Of a stretch of DNA of 64,000 nucleotides, positions 16,378 through 24,937 are shown piece by piece (position 1 is the first letter of the stretch; each line of letters opens with the position of its first letter). Below the pieces are notes generated by a model. The model was not told the origin of the DNA. It searched no databases and saw only the letters and a program-made list of their open reading frames with translations. The stretch covers positions 1-64,000 of the forward strand of contig CBDFFQ010000002.1 of assembly GCA_965246835.1 (NCBI GenBank). The letters run 5' to 3'. A program made the position numbers and the translations under genes. This DNA comes from JANPPS01 sp965246835 (lineage in GTDB: Bacteria > Pseudomonadota > Alphaproteobacteria > Acetobacterales > Acetobacteraceae).

Positions 16378-19300
16378 TCCGCGGTGGCGCCCATCTTGTC
16401 CGCGAGCCGGGGCAGCCTTGCCTTACGCTGCGGCGCCAGAAACCGTTGCAGCCGGTCCAGATAGAGATAGACCACCGGTGTCGTATACAAAGTGAGGATC
16501 TGGCTGAGGATGAGCCCGCCCACCATGGCATAGCCCAATGGCTTCCGCAGTTCCGACCCGGCGCCTTCTGCCAGCATCAGCGGAAGCCCGCCCAGCAGCG
16601 CCGCCATCGTGGTCATGAGGATGGGGCGGAAGCGCAGCAGGCAGGCCTGACGAATGGCGGCCAGCGGGGTTTGCCCGTCATTGCGTTCGGCGCCGATCGC
16701 GAAATCGACCATCATGATGCCGTTCTTCTTCACGATGCCGATCAGCAGGATGACGCCGATCAGCGCGATGACCGACAGATCATACCCGGCCACCATCAAC
16801 ATCAGCAGCGCGCCCACGCCCGCCGACGGCAAGGTGGACAGGATGGTGATGGGCAGGATGTAGCTCTCATAGAGGATGCCGAGGATGATGTAGACGGACA
16901 CCAGCGCCGCCGCGATGAGATAGGGCTGGCTGCTCAACGAGGACTGGAACGCCTGCGCCGTGCCCTGGAACGTGCCGCGCAGCGCCGCCGGCGCTCCCAT
17001 CTGCGCCAGGGCCCGGGTGATCTCGTCCACCGCCTGCCCGAGGGCGACGCCTTGCGCCAGGTTGAAGGAGATCGTCACCGCCGGGAACTGGCCCTGGTGC
17101 GAGATCGACAGCGGCGCCACTGCGGCCGTGTCCATCTTCACAAAGGTCGAGAGTGGCACGGCGGCGCCATCCCGGCTGCGGACATAGAGCTTGTCGAGCG
17201 TGCCGAGATCCCCCTGCAACTCCGGCGAGACCTCGAGAATTATCTTATAGGTATTGAGCTGCGTGTTGTATTGCGCGACCTGGCGCTGTCCGAACGCATT
17301 ATACAACGTATCGTCGATCACTTGCGGCTGGATACCGAACCGTGCCGCGCGATCCCGGTCGATCACCAGCGTGGCCGTAGTGCCCGCCACCTGCTGATCG
17401 CTCGCAAGGTCCCGCAGGATCGACAGGCCGCGCATCTTCGCCAGCACCTTGGGCGCCCACTCGAACAACTCCGCCAAGTTGGCGTCCTGCAGCGTATATT
17501 GGTATTGCGCCCGGCCCAGACGGCCACCGACGCTGATGTCCTGGGCGGCCTGGAAGTTGACGCTCATGCCTTCAATCCGCGAGGTCTTGGCGCGCAAGCG
17601 GGCAATCACTTGCTGCGCGGTCACGTCCCGCTCCTCGAACGGCTTGAGTGATATCCAAAGCCGCCCGTTATTCCCGGTCTGCCCACCCAGCCCGGCGCCG
17701 ATGCTCGATGACACGGCCTGCACGGCGGGATCGGCGCTGACGATATCGGCCGCAATCACCTGTCGCCTCGCCATCTCGCCGAAGGACACATCCTGCCCGG
17801 CTTCGGTGATGCCGAGCATCACGCCGGTGTCCTGGGTCGGGAAGAAGCCTTTGGGTATTTGAATATAGAGATAGACGGTGACGCCCACGGTGGCGAAGAA
17901 CAGCATTAACGTCATGAACTGGAACCGCAGCGCCACGTCCAACGTGCGGCGATAGCCGCCGAGCAGACCGTCGAGAAAGCGTTCCACCACGCGATAGAGC
18001 CAGCCATGCCGGGTGTCGTGGTGCTTCAGGAAGCGGGCACACATCATGGGCGTCAGCGTCAACGACACGACGGCCGAGACCATGACGGCGATCGCGACCG
18101 TCATCGCGAACTCCCGGAACAGCCGGCCGACGATGCCGCCCATCAGCAGCAGCGGGATGAATACCGCGATCAGCGAAAGGCTGATGGAGATGATGGTGAA
18201 GCCGATCTCGCCGGCGCCCTTCAGCGCGGCCTCCTTCGGGTTCATGCCTTCTTCGATGTGCCGGTAGATGTTCTCCAGCATCACGATCGCATCGTCGACC
18301 ACGAAGCCGACCGCGATCGTCAGCGCCATCAGCGTCAGGTTATTGAGGCTGTAGCCGGCCAGATACATGACCGCGAACGTGCCGACCAAGGCCAGCGGCA
18401 CCGTGACGCTGGGGATCACCGTCGCCCAGAAATTGCGCAGGAACAGGAAGATGACCATCACCACGAGGGCGATGGATAGCAGCAGCGTGAACTGCACCTC
18501 GTGCAAGGAGGCGCGGATCGTCACCGTGCGGTCCACGATCGCCTCGACCGAGATCGAGGGTGGGATCGCGGTGCGCATCTGCGGCAGCGCGGCCTTGATG
18601 CGCTCCACCGTCTCGATCACGTTGGCGGCCGGCTGCTTGAAGATCAGCAGCTGGATACCGCGCTTGCCGTTCTGCCAGCCCGCCAGCCGCGCATTCTCCG
18701 GCCCGGCCACTGCCGATCCGACATCCCGCACCCGCACCGGTGCGCCGTTGCGCCAGGCAAGGATGACGTTGTCGAACTCCCCCGGTTTCGTCAGCTGGTC
18801 GTTGGCGTAGATCGCGAACGCCCGCTCGGCGCCGTCGATTGTGCCCTTCGGCGCATCCACGGTCGCCGTGATCAGCAACTGCCGCACGTCTTCCAACGTC
18901 ATGTTCATGGCCGCCAGCCGCGCCGGGTTGACCTGGACGCGGAGGGACCGCTTCTGCTCGCCGCCGATCGACACCTGGGACACGCCGCTGATTTGCGAGA
19001 TCTGCTGGCTCAGGATGTTGTCGGCGTAGTCGTTCACGTCGATCAGCGGCAGTTCGTTCGATTGCACCGCGAGGATCAGGATCGGGCTATCGGCCGGGTT
19101 CACCTTGCGGAACACGGGGGGATTCGGCAGGTTCTTCGGCAGGGACCCGCCGGCATTGTTGATCGCCGCCTGCACGTCAAGCGCGGCGCCATCGATGTTG
19201 CGGTCGAGGTCGAACTGCACCACGACCTGCGCCGAACCGCCGACGCTGACCGACGTCATCTGCGACACGCCAGAGATCTGCGAGAACTGCCGCTCGAGCG

Positions 19301-19496
19301 GCTGCGCCACGGTCGAGGCCATGGTTTCCGGGCTGGCGCCGGGGAGGGACGCCGTGACCTGGATCGTCGGAAACTCGACCCGGGGCAGGGGGGCCACGGG
19401 GAGCAAAGGGTAGGCCGCGATGCCCACCATCAGGATCGCCGCCATCAGCAACGACGTGGCGACAGGGCGCTGGATGAACGGGGTGGAGATGCTCAT
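16374..19496 (-). CDS. RND efflux permease, MdtB/MdtC/AcrB-like
   Basis: A 1040-residue inner-membrane proton/drug antiporter of the hydrophobe/amphiphile efflux RND family. The N-terminal FIQRPVATSLLMAAILMVG helix, two large periplasmic loops and two sets of transmembrane helices are all present. The proton-relay Asp pair is in VGFVVDDAIVMLENI near residue 400, and the partner Lys lies in GIVKKNGIMMVDFAI in the second half. The short PLPRVEFPTI and ISGVSQMTS motifs are closest to the MdtB/MdtC branch. It overlaps the adaptor gene upstream and the acyl-CoA-dehydrogenase-like gene downstream by four bases each. No outer-membrane channel gene is present in the window. Confidence 0.93.
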   Translation of the reverse strand: MSISTPFIQRPVATSLLMAAILMVGIAAYPLLPVAPLPRVEFPTIQVTASLPGASPETMASTVAQPLERQFSQISGVSQMTSVSVGGSAQVVVQFDLDRNIDGAALDVQAAINNAGGSLPKNLPNPPVFRKVNPADSPILILAVQSNELPLIDVNDYADNILSQQISQISGVSQVSIGGEQKRSLRVQVNPARLAAMNMTLEDVRQLLITATVDAPKGTIDGAERAFAIYANDQLTKPGEFDNVILAWRNGAPVRVRDVGSAVAGPENARLAGWQNGKRGIQLLIFKQPAANVIETVERIKAALPQMRTAIPPSISVEAIVDRTVTIRASLHEVQFTLLLSIALVVMVIFLFLRNFWATVIPSVTVPLALVGTFAVMYLAGYSLNNLTLMALTIAVGFVVDDAIVMLENIYRHIEEGMNPKEAALKGAGEIGFTIISISLSLIAVFIPLLLMGGIVGRLFREFAMTVAIAVMVSAVVSLTLTPMMCARFLKHHDTRHGWLYRVVERFLDGLLGGYRRTLDVALRFQFMTLMLFFATVGVTVYLYIQIPKGFFPTQDTGVMLGITEAGQDVSFGEMARRQVIAADIVSADPAVQAVSSSIGAGLGGQTGNNGRLWISLKPFEERDVTAQQVIARLRAKTSRIEGMSVNFQAAQDISVGGRLGRAQYQYTLQDANLAELFEWAPKVLAKMRGLSILRDLASDQQVAGTTATLVIDRDRAARFGIQPQVIDDTLYNAFGQRQVAQYNTQLNTYKIILEVSPELQGDLGTLDKLYVRSRDGAAVPLSTFVKMDTAAVAPLSISHQGQFPAVTISFNLAQGVALGQAVDEITRALAQMGAPAALRGTFQGTAQAFQSSLSSQPYLIAAALVSVYIILGILYESYILPITILSTLPSAGVGALLMLMVAGYDLSVIALIGVILLIGIVKKNGIMMVDFAIGAERNDGQTPLAAIRQACLLRFRPILMTTMAALLGGLPLMLAEGAGSELRKPLGYAMVGGLILSQILTLYTTPVVYLYLDRLQRFLAPQRKARLPRLADKMGATAD

Positions 19497-20617
19497 GAGC
19501 GCGGCCGCTCCGTGCCCTTGGCCGTCGCGGCGACCCGCGTTCCGTTCGAGAGGCGCGATTGGCCCGACAGCACGACTTGCTCGGTCCCGGTCAACCCGTT
19601 GCTCACGATCGCCATCTGCCCGTCATCCTGATCCACCTCGATGGGCCGTACTTGCACCACGCTGTCGGCATTGACGGTATAGACGAACAGGCCGGCCGGT
19701 CCGCGCTGCACGGCCGCCGTCGGTAAGGTGAGCACGTTCTTCTTGATGTCCAGGCGTGTGCGAACATTCACGAACTGGCCCGGCCATAAACGGTCATCGA
19801 GGTTGGCGAATGTCGCCTTCATCCGGATCGTCCCGGTCGAGATATCGATCTGGCTATCGACCGTCAGCAACTCCCCCTCGCTCAGTAAGGTGCGGTCATC
19901 GGAGCTGTAGGCCATGACCGGGAGCGTGCCGCGGCGCATCGCCTCCTGCACGCGGGGCAGCGTGTCTTGCGGCAGGGTGAAGATGAGGGCGATGGGGTGG
20001 ATCTGCGCGATGGTGACGATGCCGGGGCTGTTGGGGTCGGCGGCCCGGATATAGTTGCCGACATCGATCCCGCGCAGCCCGACCCGGCCCTCGATCGGCG
20101 CCGTGATCCGGGTGAAGTTCAAGTTGATGAGCGCCGCCGAGATCGCCGCGTCGCTGCCCCTGAGGGCCGCTTCGGCCTGCGCAACGCTGGACCTCTGCAG
20201 GTCGAGCCGCTGGCGAGAGGCGACTTGGCTCTGCGCCAGGTCCGCATAGCGCGTCAGATCGTTACGGGCATTGCCGAGGCTTGCGTTGTCGGCGGCGCGC
20301 TTGGCCACGGCCTGTTCGAGGATGGCGCGAAACGGCCGGGGATCGAGTTGGGCCAGCACATCGCCGGGTTTGACGTGCTGCCCTTCGGTGAAGAAAATCT
20401 TGTCGAGCGTCCCGTCCACCCGCGCCCGCACCACCACGGACTGATAGGCCTGGACGGTGCCGATCGCGCGCTGCACGACCGGCACGTCCCGGCGTTCGGG
20501 CGCCGTCGTCGTCACGGGGACCCCAGCGGGCGCGGGCTGTGCCTGCGCACTCAACGACGCAGTCGCCCCGAACAGGACGAGCGTGACAGCCAAGAGACGA
20601 CACCGCGACGCTGCCAT
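19493..20617 (-). CDS. RND efflux periplasmic adaptor, MdtA-like
   Basis: The 374-residue membrane-fusion protein links the RND pump to an outer-membrane channel. It has a Sec signal peptide (residues 1-26, cleavage near AQA-QP), a split lipoyl domain (VVRARVDGTLDKIFFTEGQ and a C-terminal half near residue 165), an alpha-helical hairpin (about residues 100-155), and beta-barrel and membrane-proximal domains ending in a GLTGTEQVVLSGQSRL segment typical of MdtA. No lipobox Cys is present. It is the promoter-proximal gene of the four-gene minus-strand operon. The 155 bases upstream have no gene and no site I recognise. Confidence 0.92.
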   Translation of the reverse strand: MAASRCRLLAVTLVLFGATASLSAQAQPAPAGVPVTTTAPERRDVPVVQRAIGTVQAYQSVVVRARVDGTLDKIFFTEGQHVKPGDVLAQLDPRPFRAILEQAVAKRAADNASLGNARNDLTRYADLAQSQVASRQRLDLQRSSVAQAEAALRGSDAAISAALINLNFTRITAPIEGRVGLRGIDVGNYIRAADPNSPGIVTIAQIHPIALIFTLPQDTLPRVQEAMRRGTLPVMAYSSDDRTLLSEGELLTVDSQIDISTGTIRMKATFANLDDRLWPGQFVNVRTRLDIKKNVLTLPTAAVQRGPAGLFVYTVNADSVVQVRPIEVDQDDGQMAIVSNGLTGTEQVVLSGQSRLSNGTRVAATAKGTERPRS

Positions 20618-20772
20618 AGACCCTCATGCGGACGAACCGGCGCCAGTATCGCCGTTTCCGCCGCCTGAATCCATCGTTTCCTGGACAATGTTCCGCCAGA
20701 CTGCGCCGGCGTTAACGATTCATTGATGGATTGCGGTCCGGGCCCGGACGTGATCGCCAGACCGGGCGGGCG

Positions 20773-21636
20773 CTAGAAGCGGCTGCGGATCGCTCGGCCG
20801 ACGAGGCTGGTTGGCGTCGCGCGGTAAGAATCCAGGCCGCGGCCGACCGGCCCGCCGGTGCCGCCGCTTGCGGACGCCAACACGGTTCCGCCCGGCAATG
20901 GCATCACCCGTCCCATCCCGCCCAACGCTGTTCCGTTGGACGCGCCGAAGCCGGACGCCGCCGGTGCAGCGGGCGATCCCAGCCCGGCGGGCCAGTTCAT
21001 GCCGGGTGCCGCCCACGGCGTGGCAGTGAAGGTCGAAGAGGCGAAGGCGGGAGCCGGTGCGCCGGGTTGCGGCCGGGGTTCTGGCGCATTCCAGATCGCC
21101 AGCACCTTCCGTGCATAGGGGCCGCCCAGCGCAGGGTTCATCGAATGATATCCGGCGGCGGCGCCTGGCCAGGAGCCGGTCTGGGCATAGAGCCGCTGCA
21201 GGAAAGTGGCGGCGTAACGTGCATTGGCCACCGGATCGAACGCTTCCTCCAGGGAGGAGAAGGCCGAGCCGTGATGGATGAGGTTGACCTGCATGCAGCC
21301 GACGTCGATCGAACGGACGCCCTGCGCCTGCAATGCCCGGACGGCCGCCACCGCCTCCGCCTTCGTCGCGAAGTAGGAGCCGGCACCCTCGGCATTGATC
21401 GTCCAGGGCCAGGCGCCGACCACCCCGGCCTCATCCCGCCTCCCGCTCTCGACCACGCCGATCGCGTGCATCAGCCGGGCGGGGACGCCCCCGGCCTGTT
21501 CGGCGGCCGCGATTGCCGCACGGCATTGCGCGGATGGCGACGCGGCCGGCAGGGGTGCTGCAGCCGGAAACGTCAGCAGCGCCGCAGCCGGCCGGCTGGC
21601 ACACAGGAGAAAAAGGAAGGCAACGAGGGCTCGCAT
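20773..21636 (-). CDS. lytic transglycosylase, SLT domain
   Basis: A 287-residue exported protein with a signal peptide (residues 1-19, ending AAA-LL) and a lysozyme-like SLT domain. The catalytic glutamate is probably Glu63 in GVVESGRRD, followed by the VGAWPWTINAEG, GCMQVNLIHHG and AGYHSMNP motifs of the family that cleaves peptidoglycan to 1,6-anhydro-muramyl products. The C-terminal 90 residues are Ala/Pro/Gly-rich and probably disordered. Similar proteins occur beside flagellar or secretion genes, but nothing of that kind is adjacent here. It sits alone between an RND operon and an amidohydrolase gene. Confidence 0.87.
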   Translation of the reverse strand: MRALVAFLFLLCASRPAAALLTFPAAAPLPAASPSAQCRAAIAAAEQAGGVPARLMHAIGVVESGRRDEAGVVGAWPWTINAEGAGSYFATKAEAVAAVRALQAQGVRSIDVGCMQVNLIHHGSAFSSLEEAFDPVANARYAATFLQRLYAQTGSWPGAAAGYHSMNPALGGPYARKVLAIWNAPEPRPQPGAPAPAFASSTFTATPWAAPGMNWPAGLGSPAAPAASGFGASNGTALGGMGRVMPLPGGTVLASASGGTGGPVGRGLDSYRATPTSLVGRAIRSRF

Positions 21637-21681
21637 CCCGGCAAGATGCCAGGCGAAAGTGAGGATACGGTTAACCCCGAC

Positions 21682-22554
21682 TCAGGTCTCCACGCGCCCA
21701 GCCAGCATCATCTCTCCGGCGACGCCGGCCAGGCTGTGGCAGAGTGCCGTGAGGTGTTCCTGCACCGTGGAAAAGCCGGCACGCGGCATGAACCGCGCCT
21801 CATCCATATAGAGCGCGCGTGACAGCTCGATCTGCAGGGCGTGGGTATGCTCGCGCGGACGCCCGTAGTGGCGCGTCACGTAGCCGCCCGCATACGGGTC
21901 GTTGCGGCGGACCCGGTATCCCAGGTCGGAAAGCATCGTCTCGACATGGCGCACGACCGGCCCCGCGCAGCTCGTGCCATGGGCGTCCCCCAACACGATA
22001 TCCGGGGCGTCGCGCGATGCGGGCTGACTCGGCATGGAATGGCAGTCCAGCAACAAGCAGGCGCCGAACCGGTCGAGCGTCGTCTCGATCAACCCTGTCA
22101 GCGCCGCGTGATACGGCATCCAGCAACTCTCGATCCGGTCCCGCACTTCGGTGAATTGCAACTTGCCACGGTAGATCGCCTCGCCCGACGCAACGATCCG
22201 GGCGATCGTGCCGAGCCCGGCGCCGACCCGCGGGCTCGTCGTGTTGACCCAGTCCGGCAAAGGGCCGTCGAACATCGCGGGATCGAGCTCCCACGCCTCG
22301 CGGTTTGCGTCGCAAAAGGCGCGGGGGAAGGTTGCGGCCAGCAGTGGGGCGCCGCTGCTCACGGCGCCGCCGAACAGCTCGTCGACGAAGCTATCTTCGC
22401 TGCGACGCAAGCCCGTCGCGTCCAGCCGGGCGGCGGCGACGAAGCCGGGTGGATAGGCGCGCCCCGAATGAGGGGAGGCAAACACCAGCGGCGCAGTCTG
22501 GTGCGGGGGGTGGCGGATCTCGCAGGGGGCCGTCTGGAGGATCGGGTGGTCCAT
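21682..22554 (-). CDS. N-formylglutamate amidohydrolase family protein
   Basis: A 290-residue HutG-type N-formylglutamate deformylase family member. Conserved segments are VFASPHSGRAYP near residue 24 (metal His), SEDSFVDELF, ANREAWELDP, LLLDCHSMPS (second metal site) and GGYVTRHYGRP with a conserved Arg/His near residue 225. In histidine catabolism this enzyme gives glutamate and formate. No hut genes are nearby, so the physiological substrate may be another N-acyl amino acid. The gene is monocistronic in this window. Confidence 0.85.
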   Translation of the reverse strand: MDHPILQTAPCEIRHPPHQTAPLVFASPHSGRAYPPGFVAAARLDATGLRRSEDSFVDELFGGAVSSGAPLLAATFPRAFCDANREAWELDPAMFDGPLPDWVNTTSPRVGAGLGTIARIVASGEAIYRGKLQFTEVRDRIESCWMPYHAALTGLIETTLDRFGACLLLDCHSMPSQPASRDAPDIVLGDAHGTSCAGPVVRHVETMLSDLGYRVRRNDPYAGGYVTRHYGRPREHTHALQIELSRALYMDEARFMPRAGFSTVQEHLTALCHSLAGVAGEMMLAGRVET

Positions 22555-22638
22555 GCACCATTGAAGCGTGCCGTGAGGACGATGTCACCGGCCGATCTTG
22601 CGCAGGGGTGATGCTTCGGCCTAGTAACGCGCGCGGAT

Positions 22639-22713
22639 GGGCGCGTAGCTCAGCGGTAGAGCATCGCCTTGACACGGCGGGGGTCACAGGTTCAATCCCT
22701 GTCGCGCCCACCA
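22639..22713 (+). tRNA. tRNA-Val (GAC)
   Basis: A cloverleaf with acceptor GGGCGCG/CGCGCCC, D-arm TAGCTCAGCGGTAGAGC, anticodon stem CGCC/GGCG with loop TTGACAC giving anticodon GAC, and T-arm ACAGGTTCAATCCCTGT. Discriminator A and an encoded CCA (22711-22713) are present. The anticodon reads valine codons GUC/GUU. It lies between the amidohydrolase gene and the pst operon. Confidence 0.97.
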
Positions 22714-22755
22714 TCCGCATTATTTCCTATTTCAAGTCAGACAGATACGGCATCT

Positions 22756-22773
22756 CTGTCATCTTACTGTCAT
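22756..22773 (+). promoter_or_regulatory. Pho box (PhoB operator) of pstS
   Basis: Two perfect CTGTCAT heptamers (22756-22762 and 22767-22773) are separated by four bases, an 11-base period. This is the consensus arrangement recognised by a phosphorylated PhoB dimer, in place of a good -35 box. The AT-rich AAAAATGC follows directly, where a -10 would be expected. It lies about 100 bases before pstS and indicates phosphate-starvation induction of pstSCAB-phoU-phoB, with phoB itself in the operon. Confidence 0.93.
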
Positions 22774-22876
22774 AAAAATGCAATCAAGTTGACCTGATCC
22801 CCAATTAGGTTCCGCCCCGGGCCAGACCGCCCCGGTAGCGGCACACCCGTGCTGCCCGACCTTTTCTGGAGGCATT

Positions 22877-23920
22877 ATGAAGCTGAACCACACGGCCCTG
22901 GCCTTGGCGCTTGGCCTGGCATGGAGCGCCACCGCTCTGCCGGCCGCCGCGCAACAGATCACGGGCGCTGGCGCCACGTTCCCGGCCCCGGTCTACGCCA
23001 AGTGGGGTGAGGCCGCGAAGGCGGCGATCGGCATCGAGCTGAACTACCAGGGCATCGGCTCCGGCGGTGGTCAAAACCAGATCACCAACCGCACCGTGGA
23101 TTTCGGCGCCTCCGACGCGCCCATGGACCCGGCCAAGCTCGGCTCCGCCAATCTCCTGCAATTCCCGACCGTCATGGGCGCCGTGGTGCCGATCGTGAAC
23201 TTGCCGGGGATCGAGAACAACCAGGTCAAGCTGACCGGCGAGCTGCTGGCGGACATCTATCTGGGCAAGATCACCAAGTGGAACGACCCCAAGCTCACGG
23301 CGATCAATGCCGGCGTGAACCTGCCGGCGCTCGACATCGCGCCGGTGTATCGCGCCGACGGCTCCGGCACCTCGTTCGTGTTCACCACCTATCTCTCGAC
23401 GATCAGCGCAGATTGGAAAAGCGCGGTCGGCGCCGGGCAGAGCGTGAAGTGGCCGGCCGGTGCGGGCGCCCGCGGCAATGACGGCGTGGCCGGGACGGTG
23501 CGCAACACGCGCGGCGGCATCGGGTATGTAGAGAACGCCTATGCCACACAGAACAAGCTGACCACGACGCAGCTGCGCAACAAGGACGGCAAGTTCGTGG
23601 CGCCCACGGCGGCGGCGTTCCAAGCGGCGGCTTCTGCCGGCGATTGGGCGGGTGCGCAGAACTTCGCGGTGAACCTCATCAACCAGGCTGGTCCAACCAC
23701 TTGGCCGATCGTGTCCGCCACCTTCCTGCTGCTCCCGCGGGACCCGAAAGATGCGACGCGGGCGGCGGCCGTGATGAAGTTCGTCGATTGGGCCTACACC
23801 AGCGGCGGCCCGATCGCGACCCAACTGGAATACATCCCGCTGCCCAAGGCGGTTCAAGACAGCGTCCGGGCCGCGTGGCGGATTTCGGTCATGGCCGACG
23901 GAAAGCCGCTCTACCGCTAA
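22877..23920 (+). CDS. pstS: phosphate ABC transporter substrate-binding protein PstS
   Basis: PstS captures inorganic phosphate in the periplasm for the PstCAB importer. The 347-residue precursor has a 26-residue signal peptide ending AAA-QQ. Phosphate-binding motifs are clear: GAGATFPAPVYAKW at the mature N-terminus, GIGSGGGQNQITNRTVDFGASDAPM (Ser and Asp ligands) and RADGSGTSFVFT. Length is normal. A TTCTGGAGGC ribosome site precedes the ATG. It is controlled by the upstream Pho box, and a strong hairpin separates it from pstC. Confidence 0.97.
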   Translation: MKLNHTALALALGLAWSATALPAAAQQITGAGATFPAPVYAKWGEAAKAAIGIELNYQGIGSGGGQNQITNRTVDFGASDAPMDPAKLGSANLLQFPTVMGAVVPIVNLPGIENNQVKLTGELLADIYLGKITKWNDPKLTAINAGVNLPALDIAPVYRADGSGTSFVFTTYLSTISADWKSAVGAGQSVKWPAGAGARGNDGVAGTVRNTRGGIGYVENAYATQNKLTTTQLRNKDGKFVAPTAAAFQAAASAGDWAGAQNFAVNLINQAGPTTWPIVSATFLLLPRDPKDATRAAAVMKFVDWAYTSGGPIATQLEYIPLPKAVQDSVRAAWRISVMADGKPLYR

Positions 23921-23931
23921 GTCATACCACC

Positions 23932-23957
23932 GGGTGGGCGCTGGATGGCGCCCACCC
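23932..23957 (+). terminator. stem-loop between pstS and pstC
   Basis: A perfect ten-base stem (GGGTGGGCGC with GCGCCCACCC) encloses a six-base loop TGGATG. It begins 12 bases after the pstS stop and lies 21 bases before the pstC start. No T-run follows, so it is more likely a partial terminator or an mRNA 3' stabiliser. Either would keep the periplasmic binding protein in excess over the membrane components, as known in other binding-protein operons. Confidence 0.7.
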
Positions 23958-23978
23958 ACCCCTTGCGAGGTCCGACTG

Positions 23979-24932
23979 GTGTCACAGGCCGTTTCTTCGT
24001 CTGCCCCCCGCCGCTCCGGTGCGTTCGGCGATGCATTGTTTGCCGGCATCGCCCGGGCCAGCGGCGTACTTGTGCTGGTGTTGCTGGGTGCGATCATCGT
24101 CACGCTGTTCCTGGGGGGCCTGCCGGCATTCCGGCAATTCGGTGCCGGGTTCGTCAGCGACGCCAACTGGGATCCGGTGCAAGACCAGTTCGGCGGCGCG
24201 GTCCCGATCTACGGCACGCTCATCACCTCTGTCATCGCACTGGTCATCGCCGTCCCGATCGCGTTCGGGATCGCGTTCTTCCTGACCGAACTGGCGCCCC
24301 CCTGGGTGCGCCGGCCCATCGGCACCGCCATCGAATTGCTGGCGGCGGTGCCCAGCATTATCTACGGGATGTGGGGCTTCTTCGTCATCGTGCCGCTGAT
24401 GTCGCAATACATTCAGCCCGCGGTGATCGACACGGTGGGGCAGGTGCCGGGCATTGGCTGGCTGTTCCGCGGGCCGCCCTTCGGCACGGGCATCCTCACG
24501 GCCTCCTTGATCCTTGCGATCATGATCATCCCGTTCATTGCCGCCACGATGCGGGACGTGTTCCTCACGGTCCCACCGGTGTTCAAGGAAAGCGCCTATG
24601 GCGTGGGCTGCACCACGTGGGAGGTCATGCGCTCGATCGTGCTGCCCTACACCCGCGTATCGGTGGTGGGCGGGATCATGCTGGGGCTGGGCCGGGCCTT
24701 GGGTGAAACCATGGCCGTCACCTTCGTGATCGGCAACACCAACCGCATCAGCGCCAGCCTGTTCGGACCCGGCAACACCATCGCCTCCCTGGTGGCGCTC
24801 GAGTTTCCGGAGAGCCCGGCGGGCAGCCTCAAGCTATCATCCCTCCTGGCGCTCGGGTTCATCCTGTTCGTGATCTCCTTCATCGTGCTGGCCATCTCCC
24901 GCATGCTGTTGCGGCCGCGGTTCAAGGGGTAA
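23979..24932 (+). CDS. pstC: phosphate ABC permease PstC
   Basis: PstC is one of the two inner-membrane permease subunits. GTG 23979 is chosen because GCGAGG lies nine bases upstream. An in-frame GTG at 23934 would put the start inside the pstS-pstC hairpin. The 317-residue protein has six predicted helices, starting with SGVLVLVLLGAIIVTLFLGG. The ABC-contact EAA loop is ESAYGVGCTTWEVMRSIVLPYTR around residue 205, and the typical PstC YGMWGFFVIVPLM motif is present. The C-terminus ends in basic residues. Confidence 0.95.
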   Translation: MSQAVSSSAPRRSGAFGDALFAGIARASGVLVLVLLGAIIVTLFLGGLPAFRQFGAGFVSDANWDPVQDQFGGAVPIYGTLITSVIALVIAVPIAFGIAFFLTELAPPWVRRPIGTAIELLAAVPSIIYGMWGFFVIVPLMSQYIQPAVIDTVGQVPGIGWLFRGPPFGTGILTASLILAIMIIPFIAATMRDVFLTVPPVFKESAYGVGCTTWEVMRSIVLPYTRVSVVGGIMLGLGRALGETMAVTFVIGNTNRISASLFGPGNTIASLVALEFPESPAGSLKLSSLLALGFILFVISFIVLAISRMLLRPRFKG

Positions 24933-24937
24933 GGGGC

